DNA of 64,000 nt from positions 85,939,881 through 86,003,880 of the forward strand of contig CM043957.1 of NCBI GenBank assembly GCA_014529385.2. Reading direction: 5' to 3'. The notes under the pieces were generated by a model. It did no database searches. It was not told where the DNA came from and was given only the letters and a program-made list of their open reading frames with translations. Shown here one piece after another: positions 23,105 through 34,985 of this stretch; the first letter of the stretch is position 1, and every line of letters starts with the position of its first letter. The translations under genes were made by a program, and so were the position numbers. This stretch comes from Adiantum capillus-veneris. Taxonomy: Eukaryota > Streptophyta > Polypodiopsida > Polypodiales > Pteridaceae.

Positions 23105-23706
23105 TGTAGCCTGCTACAGTGTCACTTTCACTTTCATATGACAGTAGTTTACAATTGGGGCTTTGGTCAATTGGTCTTTGGTCTTTGGTCTGGTCGGTTC
23201 ACACTTGGGCAGAGACACGTGGCAAGGTGGTCTAGTGGACATCGTGGCCAGGTCACCACCGCCACCCAGTGGGGATAGACTTAGATGATGTTCTTTATGA
23301 GCCAATGGTGGCTCTTGATGATTGTACATATGAGTAGTCGTTTTGGGCCAGTGGCATTATCTTTGTACGTAGTAGTCGTCTAGAGTGGGTCTTACACAGA
23401 GCACGTCTGCACCATCCCGGCACATCTGGTCCTCGACACCCCATTGTACCTGAGAGTCCTGGGCTGGAGTTGAGTGTGCTGCCACGCCAGAGTCTGTATC
23501 AGTCTTTGAGATAGTCGAGTCATATGTTCTGCTCTGCTGTTGTGTCTTTGAGAGCTCTGTTGACGTCTATTGTTTCCTTTCTGTTCATCTATTTGAGGGA
23601 GATTCAATCTATTTGAGGGAGATTCAATCTATTTGAGTGAGATTGTCACGCACATTGCACTGAGGACCACCCACTGTAGAGAGCACGACACGTTATCCGC
23701 GCTACA
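23105..23706 (+). repeat. 3' LTR of the gypsy element (602 bp)
   Basis: Same ends as the 5' LTR (TGTAGC...GCTACA). It includes a duplicated 20-bp unit near 23592-23635 that is absent from the 5' LTR. It is followed directly by the second CTTGG. Confidence 0.95.
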
Positions 23707-25218
23707 CTTGGATGCTTTGAATACGTTTGCTCAGGAAAGTGGTTTGTCCGTCAACCTTGGTAAAACCAAGGTCATGGTATTTAATACCACCCACAATGGA
23801 TCAGGAGGTCAGCGCCAGCATTCACATACGACCAGGAGACTGTGGAATATACAGAGGCATACACTTACCTCGGAGTGGTTTTTAGTGGGCCAGCATTTTC
23901 ATTGAGGAGGGCAATAGAGACTAGACTCACCAGAGCCCATGCAGCATTGGGTATGCTGGAAAGGATGTGTTCACAGGTTCAATTTCAGGAGCCTCGAACA
24001 AAGCTCTGGCTCTTTGACACTCTGGTGGCTTCTGCATTGCTTTATGGAGCTGAGATTTGGGGACCTTCATTAGATCATCACGGGAGCACAGGCCGCAGTG
24101 ATGGATGGGGGGACATGGAGAAGCCTCTGGTCTCTATGATCTCGCGGCTCATTAGAGCCAAGGCCTCAGTACCACGTGCTATTGTTCGAGCAGAGCTAGC
24201 TGCCCCCCCACTAGTGGTTGAGGCGCTCACCAGATCGGTCTCCTTCATACACCGCATGTGGGAACTTCCCAGAGACAGATATGCCTGCCTTGCACTTGAG
24301 TCCTCTCGACAGTTAGCCATGCAGGGAGATACAGCATGCTGGTATGGGGAGATGACATCATGGTTTCAGGCGCATGGGTTCAGCATAGACAGATTGCCTC
24401 CCTTCTAGTACTCACTGGATGCACCCTCTCTGACTCTTACACAGTCCAAGATCACCGGGCTCATCCGCCAAGACTTCACTCAGCTAGACACCAGGAGGAC
24501 ATGGATACAGCCAGCACAGGAGTTGGGCACGAAGATGGCTTTCTATAGAGAGCATCTCCTCCAGCTTACGGTTGATGGTTTTGTGACGAGGCCCAGATAC
24601 ATGGACACCCACTTGTCTCATGAGATACGATGTGCTATCGGCAAGATACGTACATCTTCACACCAGCTGCGATTCGAGACTGGGAGATACATCGGAGTAC
24701 CAGCAGAGGCTAGGACAAGCCCCCTCTGTGACATCGAGCCTGAGACAAAGTTGCACTACACATGCCACTGCCCCGTCTACTACGAGATACGAGGCCGCTT
24801 CCATTGCTTGTTCAGAGAGGGCTTTGGACCATTCTCCAGAGTCATGCAGTACAAGGATCAGAGATGCTTGGGTTTGTTTTTGCTCGAGCTACGCAGACAC
24901 AGAGAGAGCCTGATGAGAGGAGAGGCTAGCCAGTCCCATAGACAGATCACAGATTTCTTTAGAGCTACCACTGGACACCCGGAGGAGTTACTACCACAGC
25001 AGAGCTCGTCGTCCCACACCAGAGGCACACTGATCGACCGAGCGACTAAGCTGGGAAGATCCAGACGCCCACGACTGCGGATGACTACACAGCATCGGCG
25101 GAGGCTGCATCAGAGGATTCGGATCACTTTGGCTCGACATGCACGACGCCCGGTCAGACTACTGACCATGGAGGAGATTGATGAGATCCCCCAGCGACCG
25201 ATGCTGGATCTCTTGTGA
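23707..25218 (+). pseudogene. TC-LINE ORF2, 3' segment of the split copy
   Basis: It resumes after the gypsy element with LDALNTFAQESGLSVNLGKTK (RT thumb side). It continues through YTYLGVVFSGPAFSLRRA, PRTKLWLFDTLVASALLYGAE, a C-terminal Cys-His finger (SPLCDIEPETKLHYTCHC, the first Cys of a C..C pair replaced by Ser) and a basic tail rich in RRPRLR. Breaks: a shift near 23840 and TAG 24406-24408 (CAG in the 41950 copy). The terminal protein ends at TGA 25216-25218. It lacks the zf-RVT of plant L1 and any RNase H. Confidence 0.88.
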
Positions 25219-25518
<300 letters not shown>

Positions 25519-25779
25519 GCGTGCAAGCTCTTTCTCTCTGGACACTCGCGGGCTTCTTTTTTTCCTCTCTCTCTCGCCTTTCTCTACACGCGTAGGCCTA
25601 TTCTCTCTCTATGCTCTCGGATTTCCTCTCTCTACGCTTGGACTCCCCTCTTTCGCTCTCTACGCCTAAATCTCCTTCTCTCTTTACGCTCGAAAAACCA
25701 AACTCTCTACGCTAGAGCTATCCTCTCTCTCTCTCTCTACGTTGGGAAAAGGGCCAAAAAGCCCACTCTCTCTCTACGC

Positions 25780-25925
25780 GGGGGAAAATAGGCTACACGG
25801 GGGAAACAGGACACGGGACGGGAGTAGGCAGGCAGGGGGGGGGGGGGGGGGGGGGCAACAACGCGCGCGCGAGCAGGGGCAGAGGCGGGTGCAGAGAAGC
25901 CGCGAGCAGGGGGGGACAGCGAGCG

Positions 25926-25992
<67 letters not shown>

Positions 25993-26085
25993 GGGAGGGG
26001 GGGGGTGAAGAGCGCGCGCGAGCAGGTGCAGGGCAGTAGCGAGCAAGGCGGGTGCAGAGCAGCGGCGAGCGGGTGAGAGAGCAAT
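25780..26085 (-). repeat. GC-rich tract with (GA)n, LINE 5'-leader-like on the minus strand
   Basis: It holds a G-run of about 20 (25836-25855), repeats of GCGCGCGAGCAGG and GTGCAGAG, and a (GA)n run at about 25928-25989. Read on the minus strand the composition (CTGCTCGC, GCGCGCG, CT tract) resembles the TC-LINE leaders at 35903 and 41950. It is non-coding, and the relationship is by composition and short words only. Confidence 0.4.
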
Positions 26086-26397
26086 ATGGATTCCAAGGAT
26101 AAATGGTTACACCCAAGGGTTACCTACTCGAGAAGTTTCTTGTGTGGCATACTATGTTCTGGATCGACGGGGTCACTAAATGTAAAACCTATATATCACG
26201 TGCATTCAAGGACTATGTATAAAACCCCTTAGTTGTGAAATTTTCACCACTAAAAGGAACCCTTTTCTAATTCAAAATATATTTTTTTTTTCAAGATCAT
26301 ATTTTCAACACCCTTCTATATGTGAAAATGTGAGAAAATATAGAAAAAAATTAATTCCTACTATTAAACCCACAAAATAGGCATTTTTTTTATTGTA
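26086..26397. other. Unassigned AT-rich spacer
   Basis: No coding frame or repeat is recognisable. A TATA-like GTATAAAAC sits near 26217, and the stretch 26270-26400 is A/T-rich. It could be an LTR remnant, but nothing confirms that. Confidence 0.3.
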
Positions 26398-27236
26398 GGT
26401 CAGTACTTTGGTTGGGCGTCTTGCATGTCGATGGTGGGAGACCCCTCGAGGTCGTCGGCGTCTGCATCTACCTAGCTCAATGGCTCGATCAATCAACGTA
26501 CCTCTAGTGTGGGTTGGCTCTAAGATCTGCTGTGATAAATTGCTCCTTTGGCTCTCCCCTAGCTGGCGTAAAGAAATCAGTGAGCTATCTCTGAGACTGT
26601 CTCTCCCCTGATGTCCTCAGCAAGCTCTCCCTAAGTCTACGCAGCTCTAGTAGGAACAATCATAGACATCTCTAATCCTCGTATCTCATGACTCTAGAGA
26701 ATGCTCCAAAACCCTCTCTGAACAGACAGTGGAAGCGGCCCCGTATCTCATAGTACGTTGGGCAATGACATATGTAGTGCAGCTGTCTCTGGCTCTAAGC
26801 GACATAGGTGACATATCCTGGCCCCTGCTGGTACCCCTCAAAATCGGCCAGTCTCGATCTGGAGCTGATGTGAGGATGTGCGTATCTGCCCAATAGCGCA
26901 TCGTATCCCATGAGATAAGTGCGTATCCATGTATGCAAGCCTAGTCACAAAAACGTCCTCCATGAGTTGGAGAAGATTCTCTCTGTAGAAGGCCATCTTC
27001 GTGCCCAACTCCTGTGTCGGCTGTATCCATGTGCTCCTGGTATCTAGCTGAATCAGATCCTGGCATATGAGTGTGGTGATCTCTGTCCGTGTGAAAGACA
27101 GGGAGGGTGCATCCAGGGAGTCTTGAAACGGAGGCAATCTATCCAAGCTGAAACCATGTGACTGAAACCATGCTGTCATCTGTCCATACCAACATGCTGT
27201 ATCGCCTTGTAGCGTTAGTTGTCGAGATGACTCCAA
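26398..27236 (-). pseudogene. TC-LINE ORF2 C-terminal fragment, minus strand
   Basis: Minus-strand frames 27236-26838 and 26901-26686 and a short tail at 26496 reproduce the C-terminal part of ORF2: ESSRQLTLQGDTACWYGQM, RYMDTHLSHGIR-like text, and IDRAIELGR before the basic end. Several shifts are present. It lacks a (CT)n tail because the sequence changes near 26398. A small endonuclease fragment of the same family (about 27472-27518, encoding CRQEIRSEHRGR) lies upstream, so the copy is heavily deleted. Confidence 0.78.
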
Positions 27237-27519
27237 ATATGAAGATTAGGCTCATAGACAAGTAGTCCTGAACCACAACAAAATTTGCAATGCTTACACT
27301 TAATTGAAAGAGCAAAGAAAGAGGAACACAATGTAAGTTTTGGGCCCCTTGAGCGTATACACGCATATCTCTTATTTCTCCTAAAAAATAAGCCTCCAAT
27401 AATGTGTTCAAACTAAGGCTTTTTGACCTTTATACTTAAGGCTTTCAAAATGGCCAGTGGTTGGCTTACATCTCGTCCTCGATGCTCCGATCTGATCTCC
27501 TGTCTGCAAGCTGTCTCCG

Positions 27520-28330
27520 AGAAGACTAATACCATATGGGGCCCCGAACCCCCCTCCAAGGGCCCCCCTCTCTAGCAATAGAGAGGTAATTGGATCTAGA
27601 TGCTGAGATGCTAATGGGATCTTGCTATGGATGCTTGGATCTGCAAGGCTAAGGGCTGAAAACTGAAAATGCTAGGAGAACTAGGTCTAGATCTGCAACT
27701 GCGACCAAATCTGCTGATGGTGCAGATGGGCTGAAAACTGAAAACGCTGTTGAGGCCAAGGGCTGAATTCTGGAAACACTGAAATGACTGATCTGAGGTA
27801 ATGCTGAAAAACGCTGATGTTGTGGGATGATAACGCTGGTGGGCTGTTGGAGATGGGAATCGTCAGAGGATCTGCAAACGCCAGGGAGAAGCTGGGTCTA
27901 AGGGGCACTGGCTGAACATGCTGGGTGCTGCTCTGATGATGCATTGGTGAGCCCCTGGCTCACCTATATAGGTAAAAGCGAACTAGTCGAGCAGAGCAAG
28001 GAACTCCACGACTGGCATTTTTAAAGGTTTATTTAAAAGTCACCTATCAATAAATTAAATTACTGATAGAGGAGCTTCACATGCTTTTAAAAACTACCGA
28101 GGTTCACTCTAGAAGCTATTGTCCAGTTTCGATGGCCATTGCCCACGGGACACCTAATACTGCCCTCTGCAATCAGAGGGTCAGCAGATATCTGAAAAGC
28201 TTGGACATGCACGTCTTGCCATACAGGCTCACAAGGGTGCCAGAACACTTCCTAAGCTTTCCTAAACCCTAGCAGTAGGAGTTACAGATTGTCCACATGC
28301 ACATAGGGTTAGAAATGCACCAAATACCTA
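27520..28330 (-). mobile_element. LTR fragment, same family as 1868 and 7045
   Basis: The block ATATGGGGCCCCGAACCCCC...AGCAATAGAGAGGTAATT matches the LTR at about 2085-2150. A minus-strand TATA-like CTATATAGG lies at about 27965-27977, in the same place as in the 1868 LTR, followed by GTCGAGCA..AAG. About 28165-28325 matches 3440-3560. The U5 end is missing. No primer-binding site is seen. Confidence 0.6.
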
Positions 28331-29200
28331 CAGGTAGGAAACTTAATATTGACTTTGGCCAGTTCGGCAGCAGTCGAATCTGGTGTAGTGCATGTTGCAT
28401 AAGGGGAGTCTCCCCATACATAAACCAAATCTTCAATAGACACTGCCTCCGTGCAGACATACCAATGACCATCCCCCACAAGAGAGATGTGCAGGTGACA
28501 CCTAAAGGTGAGAACCTTAATATTGACTTTGGCCAATTCAGCAGTCGAGTCTGGTGCAGTGCATGTTGCATAAGGGGAGTCTCCCCCGACATAAACCAAA
28601 TACTCAATAGAAACGGACTCCGTGCAGACATACCGATGACCCTCCCCCACAAGATAGTACATACAAAGCATGCATCCACACATCTCCATTCTCGTTCAGC
28701 TCCATCTCAGCTTTTTCGCTCCTCTTTAGGTCAATGTCAGGTCATGCCACATCATCACTTTGTGACCTCCCCCCCCCTTCCCACCCCCAAAAATGATTGC
28801 ACCTGCAAACTAGACATAAACCAAATCTTCAGTAGACACTCACTCCCCTTATGCATGTTGCATAAGGGGAGTCTCCCCCGACATAAACCAAATACTCAAT
28901 AGAAACGGACTCCGTGCAGACATACCGATGACCCTCCCCCACAAGATAGTACAAACAAAGCATGCATCCACACATCTCCATTCTCGTTCAGCTCCATCTC
29001 AGCTTTTTCGCTCCTCTTTAGGTCAATGTCAAGTCATGCCACATCATCACTTTGTGACCTCCCCCCCCCTGCCCACCCCCCAAAAATGATTGCACCTGCA
29101 AACTAGACATAAACCAAATCTTCAGTAGACACTCACTCCATGTAGACATGCCAATGACCATCCCCACGAGATAGTACATACAAAGCATGCATCTGCACAT
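28330..29200. repeat. Nested tandem duplications, non-coding
   Basis: A unit with CTTAATATTGACTTTGGCCA...GTGCAGACATACC occurs at about 28345-28490 and again at about 28510-28640. A larger block including CATAAGGGGAGTCTCCCC, the GACCTCCCCCCC tract and AAAAATGATTGCACCTGC is repeated at about 28565-28830 and 28858-29128. Apparent ORFs on either strand follow the duplications and show no domain. Confidence 0.75.
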
Positions 29201-29690
29201 ATCCTAATCCACACTAGATTTCGGATAACAATCTACATTCACATAGTTCACACTAAACACTCAGATGCAAACAATCAATCTAGTCATGTCATCTAATTTA
29301 GAACTGTTGATGCACTAGAATCATAATCTAGTCATCTCATCCTTTCAGAACTCTTGATGCACTAAGATCAGCATCTAGTCATCTCATTTAGACAGAACTC
29401 ATGATGCACTACGTCACAGTCATAAGTCACATACACATCTTGGTCCTAATCAATACCTCAGACACAAACTATGATCGCTTGCATCATGTAGCCATTACAT
29501 CTAGATCTCACCCATCTCTAGCAGATATCAAGATGCACTAAGTTCATCGTGTCAATCATCAGCATCACCGCTACTGGTGAATAGAGACAAGATGCTGCAA
29601 AATCATTTCACCTCTCATACTCAAACAAACATGCAAATTTGAAAGAGTAGACATCATCAATTGCTAGTATGCAGCGAAATTTCTAGGCAG
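29201..29690. repeat. Degenerate short tandem repeats (TAGTCATCTCAT/GATGCACTA)
   Basis: The words CTAGTCATCTCAT and TTGATGCACTA recur at roughly 55- to 65-base spacing near 29280-29410. Nothing else is visible. It may be part of a leader or LTR of the neighbouring element. Confidence 0.45.
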
Positions 29691-29695
29691 AATAT

Positions 29696-30300
29696 TGTCA
29701 GCCTACCGCAACCATCATTAATCTAAGAGGATATAATTGTAAGCTTCCCTTTTGAATCCATGTTGATGTGTTATGGCGAGAGGAGACAACAAGCTAAGAT
29801 AGAGCTGGACCAGAATGGAGGAACCAAGTCTCAGTTGACAACAGTATGAAACGCGGCAGGAATCCCAATGGGAATCATGGCGTGAAATGCAAGCTGACGT
29901 TGATTGTACGGGTGTGCTCATGTGGTGTTGGGCACCAATTATGAAAGCGTTGACTTTCAGTGCTTTAGAGCATCAGTTTTTTACGACAGTTGATGCTTTT
30001 ACACTTCTGGAAAAAAAAAATGGGTGTGCTTTTGGACCTGTGCCTATAAAAGAGAGGCCAGGGGTGCCATTAGAGCACGGATCGGCCAGAGGAGGACGAC
30101 TCTGTGATGACTCAGAGGGAGAGCATGGCTCTTCGAAATTGTAAACTTCAACTACAGTCTAATGGAATAAAGAAATACCGCAAAGGGATGCCTAGTTGAG
30201 GGGCCAATGCTTCTGGAAGTGGAACTCTGCCACTCTGTGCCTTTTATCTATTGTGTGGTGTTCTCCCTTTCAAGTTCAAGTGTTTGCTGTTTCGACTCAA
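29696..30300 (+). mobile_element. Probable LTR (solo or truncated)
   Basis: A plus-strand TATA box CCTATAAAAG lies at about 30042, and about 125 bases on is a polyadenylation-type AATAAAG. The stretch GAAATACCGCAAAGGGATGCC...GGGGCCAAT resembles the R/U5 of the LTR at 49260 (AAATACCGAAAGGGGGCGCC...GGGGCCAAT). Outer ends were not located, and no primer-binding site or gag follows. Confidence 0.5.
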
Positions 30301-31472
30301 TTCGGTACTGCTGGGGGCCTTGCTCATTACATCGTGGAGGTGGAAGAAATGGAGAGCTAGGGTTTTGCTCCCCATGTGGTTGGGGTGGCGAAGCATGGCT
30401 AGGGGAGGACAAATGTGTTGAGCTGAGCAAGGAGGACCTGAGAGGCGATTGTGAACTTTGGTCGGGTATCAAGGTAAAACAACGTTGGTGGTAAAGTTTG
30501 ACAACGCTCCTAAGAGGAGTGAACTCACCCAAGGGTCCTTAGACTATGCCCAAGTATGGGTCATACATGAGCGTTGAAGCAAGCACCTAGCTCAAAACCT
30601 CAAGAGTGAGACTTCACAGAGGTCCCACTGGCTGCGGAAAAAGCCAGCAGCACATAAGTGAGTACTGTGCCCTCTGTGATAAGGGGTCACCTCTCTGAAG
30701 TATGTTGAAGCCTCACTCAATCACAAGGTATACTGTAAGATAGTAAACGTACACACAGCACAGTAGACAAACAAGATAAACCACGTAGCGCAGCAGATGA
30801 ACACTTAAAACTTGAGAGATAACACATTTGCTGAACTTGCATTGCCCAAAAGAAGTCTACAAGACCAAGACCAAGACTAACGACAAGCTAGCAACACCTC
30901 CAGCTCCAAACCAAGACCCAGACATAGGTACAACGGGGTGCAGTGGCTAAGGTGCAATGGTCAAGTGCACTGAGGTGCTGACTTCAAACTGAGACTGAGA
31001 ATAAGACAGAGATTGAGAATGAGACTACTACCAACCCTAAGGAGAGTAGAAGGTACCACATCTAGGCTGTCCAAGCGACTGAGTGACTCCTGATTCAAAG
31101 TACTGATATTTCTCATAGCACCTAACCTTGAAGATATACCCATGGAAATATCTGAGTGGCTTGCTGTATTAACCGCTACCAGAGGCTGAGGATAAGATAG
31201 GGCCGGAACACACAGTTACACCTAGGCACCCTGGTCCACAAGGCTAAGGCTACGCCTTAGTGCTCTGGTCCACCTCGTACTCTAGTCCACCTATGCCACA
31301 GCTGGAGCACCTTTCCAGGTGGGTCATCCCTTACCGTGGAATCAGTCTCCAGTCTTTACAGTTGTATTCTTTACACTTTTCCTCACAAAGGTATACCACA
31401 ATTGCTGGCTACAACACTTGATGCAAATTGCAAGAAATCATCGAAACTGGTTTCCTCACGGATGATAGAGGT
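30301..31472. other. Spacer with no supported gene
   Basis: No domain is recognisable on either strand. A perfect 7-bp inverted repeat (CTAAGGC-TAC-GCCTTAG) sits at about 31243-31259. The region lies 3' of the PP2C-like gene and may include its untranslated end. Confidence 0.35.
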
Positions 31473-34411
31473 CTATCTGACAGTGTCCCTAATACTATAC
31501 CAGCTCATGTGATCTATCTTGCCTCTACTAAGCCATACCTGGCAAGAGGGGAATGAGAAAAATTGCATGAAATACCTCTGATGGATGCTTGTATATGGGT
31601 AGACATTGTCTAACTCCATGCTTTTGACCTTGTCCGATACATTCATTTCTGTACAACTCCGTTCTAACACTGGCACTGCTTCAATCAACCTCAGATAGGT
31701 AGAGAATGTTTCTGGATTTAAGCAAGCTTCGTCCTCGTCTGAAAGCACAGGCCGTCGAAAGCAGATAAGATGCTCATGATAAATATCCAGGGTTGCAGCT
31801 GATCCTGCAAAAACGTCAGGAAAAAAAACGAGATACACTCATTGTAAGAATAGTAAAGTTGTTAGTGAAGTCTTTAGTGGTATATGTAAAAGAAACAAAA
31901 GTGACATTTGAGTTCCTGATTCACATTACCTAGCTAGCTCACCTGCGCTTTGTTTGTACACATCACCAATCTCAATTGTGTCTTTGATTAAAGCACTGCT
32001 GTTCATGACGTAAACTTCACCAACATTAGAAACAGGTCCTACTGAATTTTCGAGTGGTAGAACAACTCCACTCCGTGCCTTGTCAATAAGTTGATAGCAA
32101 ATCGGAGCTTCTTTACCGGTAGAAAACTGCAGGTAAACAATTCATTACTTCAATACAACTTCCAGACTAGAGAATAGACCCTCAAATATTTATGCATAGC
32201 AATGGATGTGAGATTACCTTATCCGATATGATTTCGTTCAGACTTCTCGAGCTGCTCAAGGTTTCTGTGGGTCTAAAAGTCCTTGCAGCCAGAGCTAAGA
32301 ATCCAAAGCAGGTGTTACACTTGTTGTCCAAATTCCTTCGATTTCATTTAAAACATGTTCCTAGACAATCTCCCACATGGCTTCAAGACTCAGAAAAAAA
32401 TTGATCTTTGAACACAAGCAGCAAAGAAAATGATAAGCCTTGGTGTCAGCAAAATGTACGGTGAGACAGCCAGAAGCTTAATTTTAGAGACTGATCAGTA
32501 ATTATGTCTCATCTAAATAAAACTACCTAATTTCCTGATTGATCTTGGCACCTGCAGTAGCAGCAGTTAAGAGAACTCCACTGCCTCAAATGTAGACTTA
32601 GCATTCTCTTCGAATAAGCTCAACATCACTGAAATTCCATCCACCGCTAAAAGCAGCTGCAATCTTGTGATATCGTCACTCAGTCTCTCAAGATAAAAAC
32701 TGCGATGAGTTAACAAAATATAGAGAGATTTTGAGAAAGGTGTCTCACTCATCTTTCAACTGCAAAGCAACTCCTTCAAAGACCACTTCCGTAAGTGGAG
32801 GAACCCTTGCACGGCACTCCTGGAAAAAGCCTCATACAAGAAGGGTGGACTTCAAGGAGGTCCAACCAATTCCATCCTTTTAGGCTCTATTAATTTCTAA
32901 GAGCATAATAGCCTCTGATGTCTTATCATAATGTGCCCATGTATCTTTCTCAAAGAGTGTAGTTATGTCATCCAAGATGCACATCAAGTACTGATCACTT
33001 TGGCCAAAGCCATTTTATAAGTGAATGACAATCAAAGAGAAAGATCCCTACTGCACTGAACACATTGTGTCCACCTGTCTCAAAATGCAAAAATTCACAT
33101 CCTACCAGCATCTACTCATCCAAGAAAATCCTTAAGAAACATAGTGAGAAAAGTTTATTGACACTTTCCAAAAATTAGTCAAAACGGGCTAGCAATCTAT
33201 CCACTTCCGGGATTTCAGTTCCCCTTAAGCTCCAAGCTTACGTCATCTCTATTGGGAAAAGCATCTAAAATGGAAGTATAGAAGGCACCAGGGTTTAATT
33301 GTCTTCTGGCATAATGGGGAGGTTACAACCATCAGCGATCGATCCTAAGCAGAGCCATGATAAAAAAAAAGGTCATCTGTACACAGGTGGCCTGAATCAT
33401 TCATGATGCCCTGGCAAGCCTAGATGGCCACAAGAGAACTTCATTCTACAAATGCTATCACCTTGAAGAAGGTCATGACTCTGTATTTAACCTTAACCTC
33501 TATGCGAGAGGGGTCCCTTAAGAACCTATAATGAAGCTTTTGGATTAAATTTAAACTCCTCCTACAAGCTCTATTTTGCCTAATTCTTGGGCAAAGAAGA
33601 TAAAAGTAGCTTGGTATATTCGAACATCGTGCGACCTGACATGCAACCACATCTAGATTTGTCGATTGTCTTTGGAAAATTTGATTGCTACTCCGGCTTC
33701 CTACACCAAAACCTGTCATAGAGGACAGCAAAAGTGGGCAGATCATCTTCAGTAGTGCATCAAAAAATGGACAGCCAAGGTGGTGCCAATCTGTACAAAA
33801 GTTTGACTACCCTGATCATTCCCTGCAATATCTGCATAAAGCCTACCAAACCTCTTCAACTGTCCGTTAGGTATCTAAAAGCTAGCTCGTACAGCTTACT
33901 ACAACTTCAAATGGAGAAAAGGAACATTAAAAGAAAAAGGTTCATCTTAATTGAATAGGTTGCAAAGATAACCTTGAAAAAAAACACATAATCCAATAAA
34001 ATAGAGTTGAGACCCCTGAATAAAATCTTATAGCTTACAAATCAAAAACACTAGTAAACAAGATTCTTAGCACTTGGGTTTTGAATTCACCAATGTAGGC
34101 CAATCTATAGTTGCAAGGGCTTACAAGAAGAGGCTAAGGGGAAGACGATTGCAGCCAGATTGTCGTAACTTCCACTATTGTAAGCCGCCTCAGTTACAGT
34201 AATAGCTAAAGCTTCATAAGATAATCTTGAATCTGCTAACTCGTTGTCAAGAAGGCTTGAGTTGATTAAATTATACTTATCCTGGAGAAGGTTGCAAACA
34301 TCCTGCGGGCGCATTGTCTCAAAAATGCCATCTGATGTAATGATTAATAGCAAATCCTCTGCTGTTAACTCTTGCCACCCAAAGAATTCTGGTTCTGCAG
34401 TGACACCGAAC
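31473..34411 (-). CDS. PP2C-like protein phosphatase, C-terminal exons (host gene, partial)
   Basis: PP2C enzymes are Mn/Mg-dependent Ser/Thr phosphatases. Exon 34125-34411 encodes FGVTAEPEF, LLIITSDGIFETMRPQDVC and SYDNLAAIVFPL, the family's late blocks; SDG and DN contribute metal-binding Asp residues. It splices in phase to 32218-32294 (LAARTFRPTETL), 31943-32126 (CYQLIDKARSGVVLPLEN) and 31804 downward (AATLDIYHEHLICFRRP). All junctions are AG/GT, and phases 1, 0 and 1 agree. The last exon reads on to a stop at 31473; a donor-like GTATTT at 31575 leaves the 3' end open. Exons for the N-terminal half are not in the window, since transposon debris starts at about 34580. I do not recognise the post-catalytic region. 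Confidence 0.72.
32295..34124. other. Large intron of the PP2C-like gene with unassigned insert
   Basis: At 1,830 bases this intron is far longer than the other visible ones (about 90 and 138 bases). Minus-strand frames at 33746-33441 and 32752-32567 look like old coding debris but match nothing I can name. It is probably a degraded transposon within the intron. Confidence 0.45.
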
Positions 34412-34579
34412 CTGGGAACACCACATGCAAGCAGGAATTTCTTTGAAATAATCTACCATGAGCCTTCTCTAGAGTGTAAAATTTGAGCAAGCATTCAAGA
34501 ACTTGTAAATAGATTTAAGCAACAATACTCAGTTTTAAACATCATAAAGTCTACGTTTTTCCTGAAAAGTTAGCAGAAC

Positions 34580-34735
34580 TAAGTACTACTTGGTATGACT
34601 GTCTAGCCATTGTCTATGCACTTCAAAAGCTCAAAAATTCGCTCCTGGGCATCCACTTTACTGTCATCATAGTTCATCATGCCCTCCAGTATTTGCTTCG
34701 AGTTTCCGGCAGGGTTTAGCAGTCAATCTAACTCT
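34580..34735 (+). pseudogene. Ty3/gypsy RNase H fragment
   Basis: The plus strand reads LAIVYALQKLKNSLLGIHFT and VIIVHHALQYLL, close to the RNase H of the element at 12717 (AIVYALQKFRHYLLGVHFT, DHHALRYLL). The Asp before HHAL is replaced by Val. It is an isolated fragment between the PP2C-like gene and an L1 fragment. Confidence 0.75.
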
Positions 34736-34985
34736 TCCAGGCATTGGATTTTGGCACTGTTTGGCCAGGCAGGATGATTTTGATGAGACTCGAGGAGAAG
34801 CTGGAGTTAAGGGAGTGGCAGAAACTTGAGAGGGAGAAGGAGAGTGAACATTGGGGGCTGCATGTGGGGTGGGATGCTGACGAGGACGGAAGGAATGGTT
34901 AGGACCTACTGTCTGCCAAACAATATCAGTAGGAACTGAAGCAGAGGGAGGAACATGGAGGGTTGAAGCTCTGGGAGTTTGAGAA
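34736..34985 (-). pseudogene. L1 ORF1 fragment (Pro-rich region)
   Basis: The minus strand encodes PRASTLHVPPSASVPTDIVW and SPSPSQVSATPLTPASP, clearly homologous to the proline-rich C-terminal part of the L1 ORF1 at 56594-58030 (PRASTLHVPPFASAPTEVAW). Only this internal piece is present. It ends where a TC-LINE begins. Confidence 0.8.

Larger units (their letters stand above)
12717..23706 (+). mobile_element. Complete Ty3/gypsy element with two LTRs and an extra 3' ORF
   Basis: This element of 10,990 bp has LTRs of 582 and 602 bp, perfect TGTAGC/GCTACA ends, a 5-bp target duplication, a gag-pol frame of Tat-like type (13864-19497), a C-rich minisatellite (about 20040-20730) and an additional ORF (20971-23041) before the 3' LTR. 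It is inserted in a TC-LINE, so it is younger than that LINE copy. The LTRs differ by perhaps one to two dozen substitutions and one 20-bp indel, judged by eye. Stops and frameshifts in pol make it non-autonomous. Confidence 0.95.

Noticed and set aside
22914-23329. Small ORFs on the minus strand of the gypsy 3' LTR (and the matching 12726-12941)
   Set aside because: The same peptide appears at both LTRs only because the LTRs are duplicates; no domain or start context supports coding.
31539-31575. A 37-base final intron giving a short C-terminus ending at 31514
   Set aside because: Splice-like ends are present (AG/GTATTT and TTGCCAG/G) and the phase fits, but 37 bases is too short for a normal plant intron, so the read-through to 31473 or a more distant acceptor is kept open.
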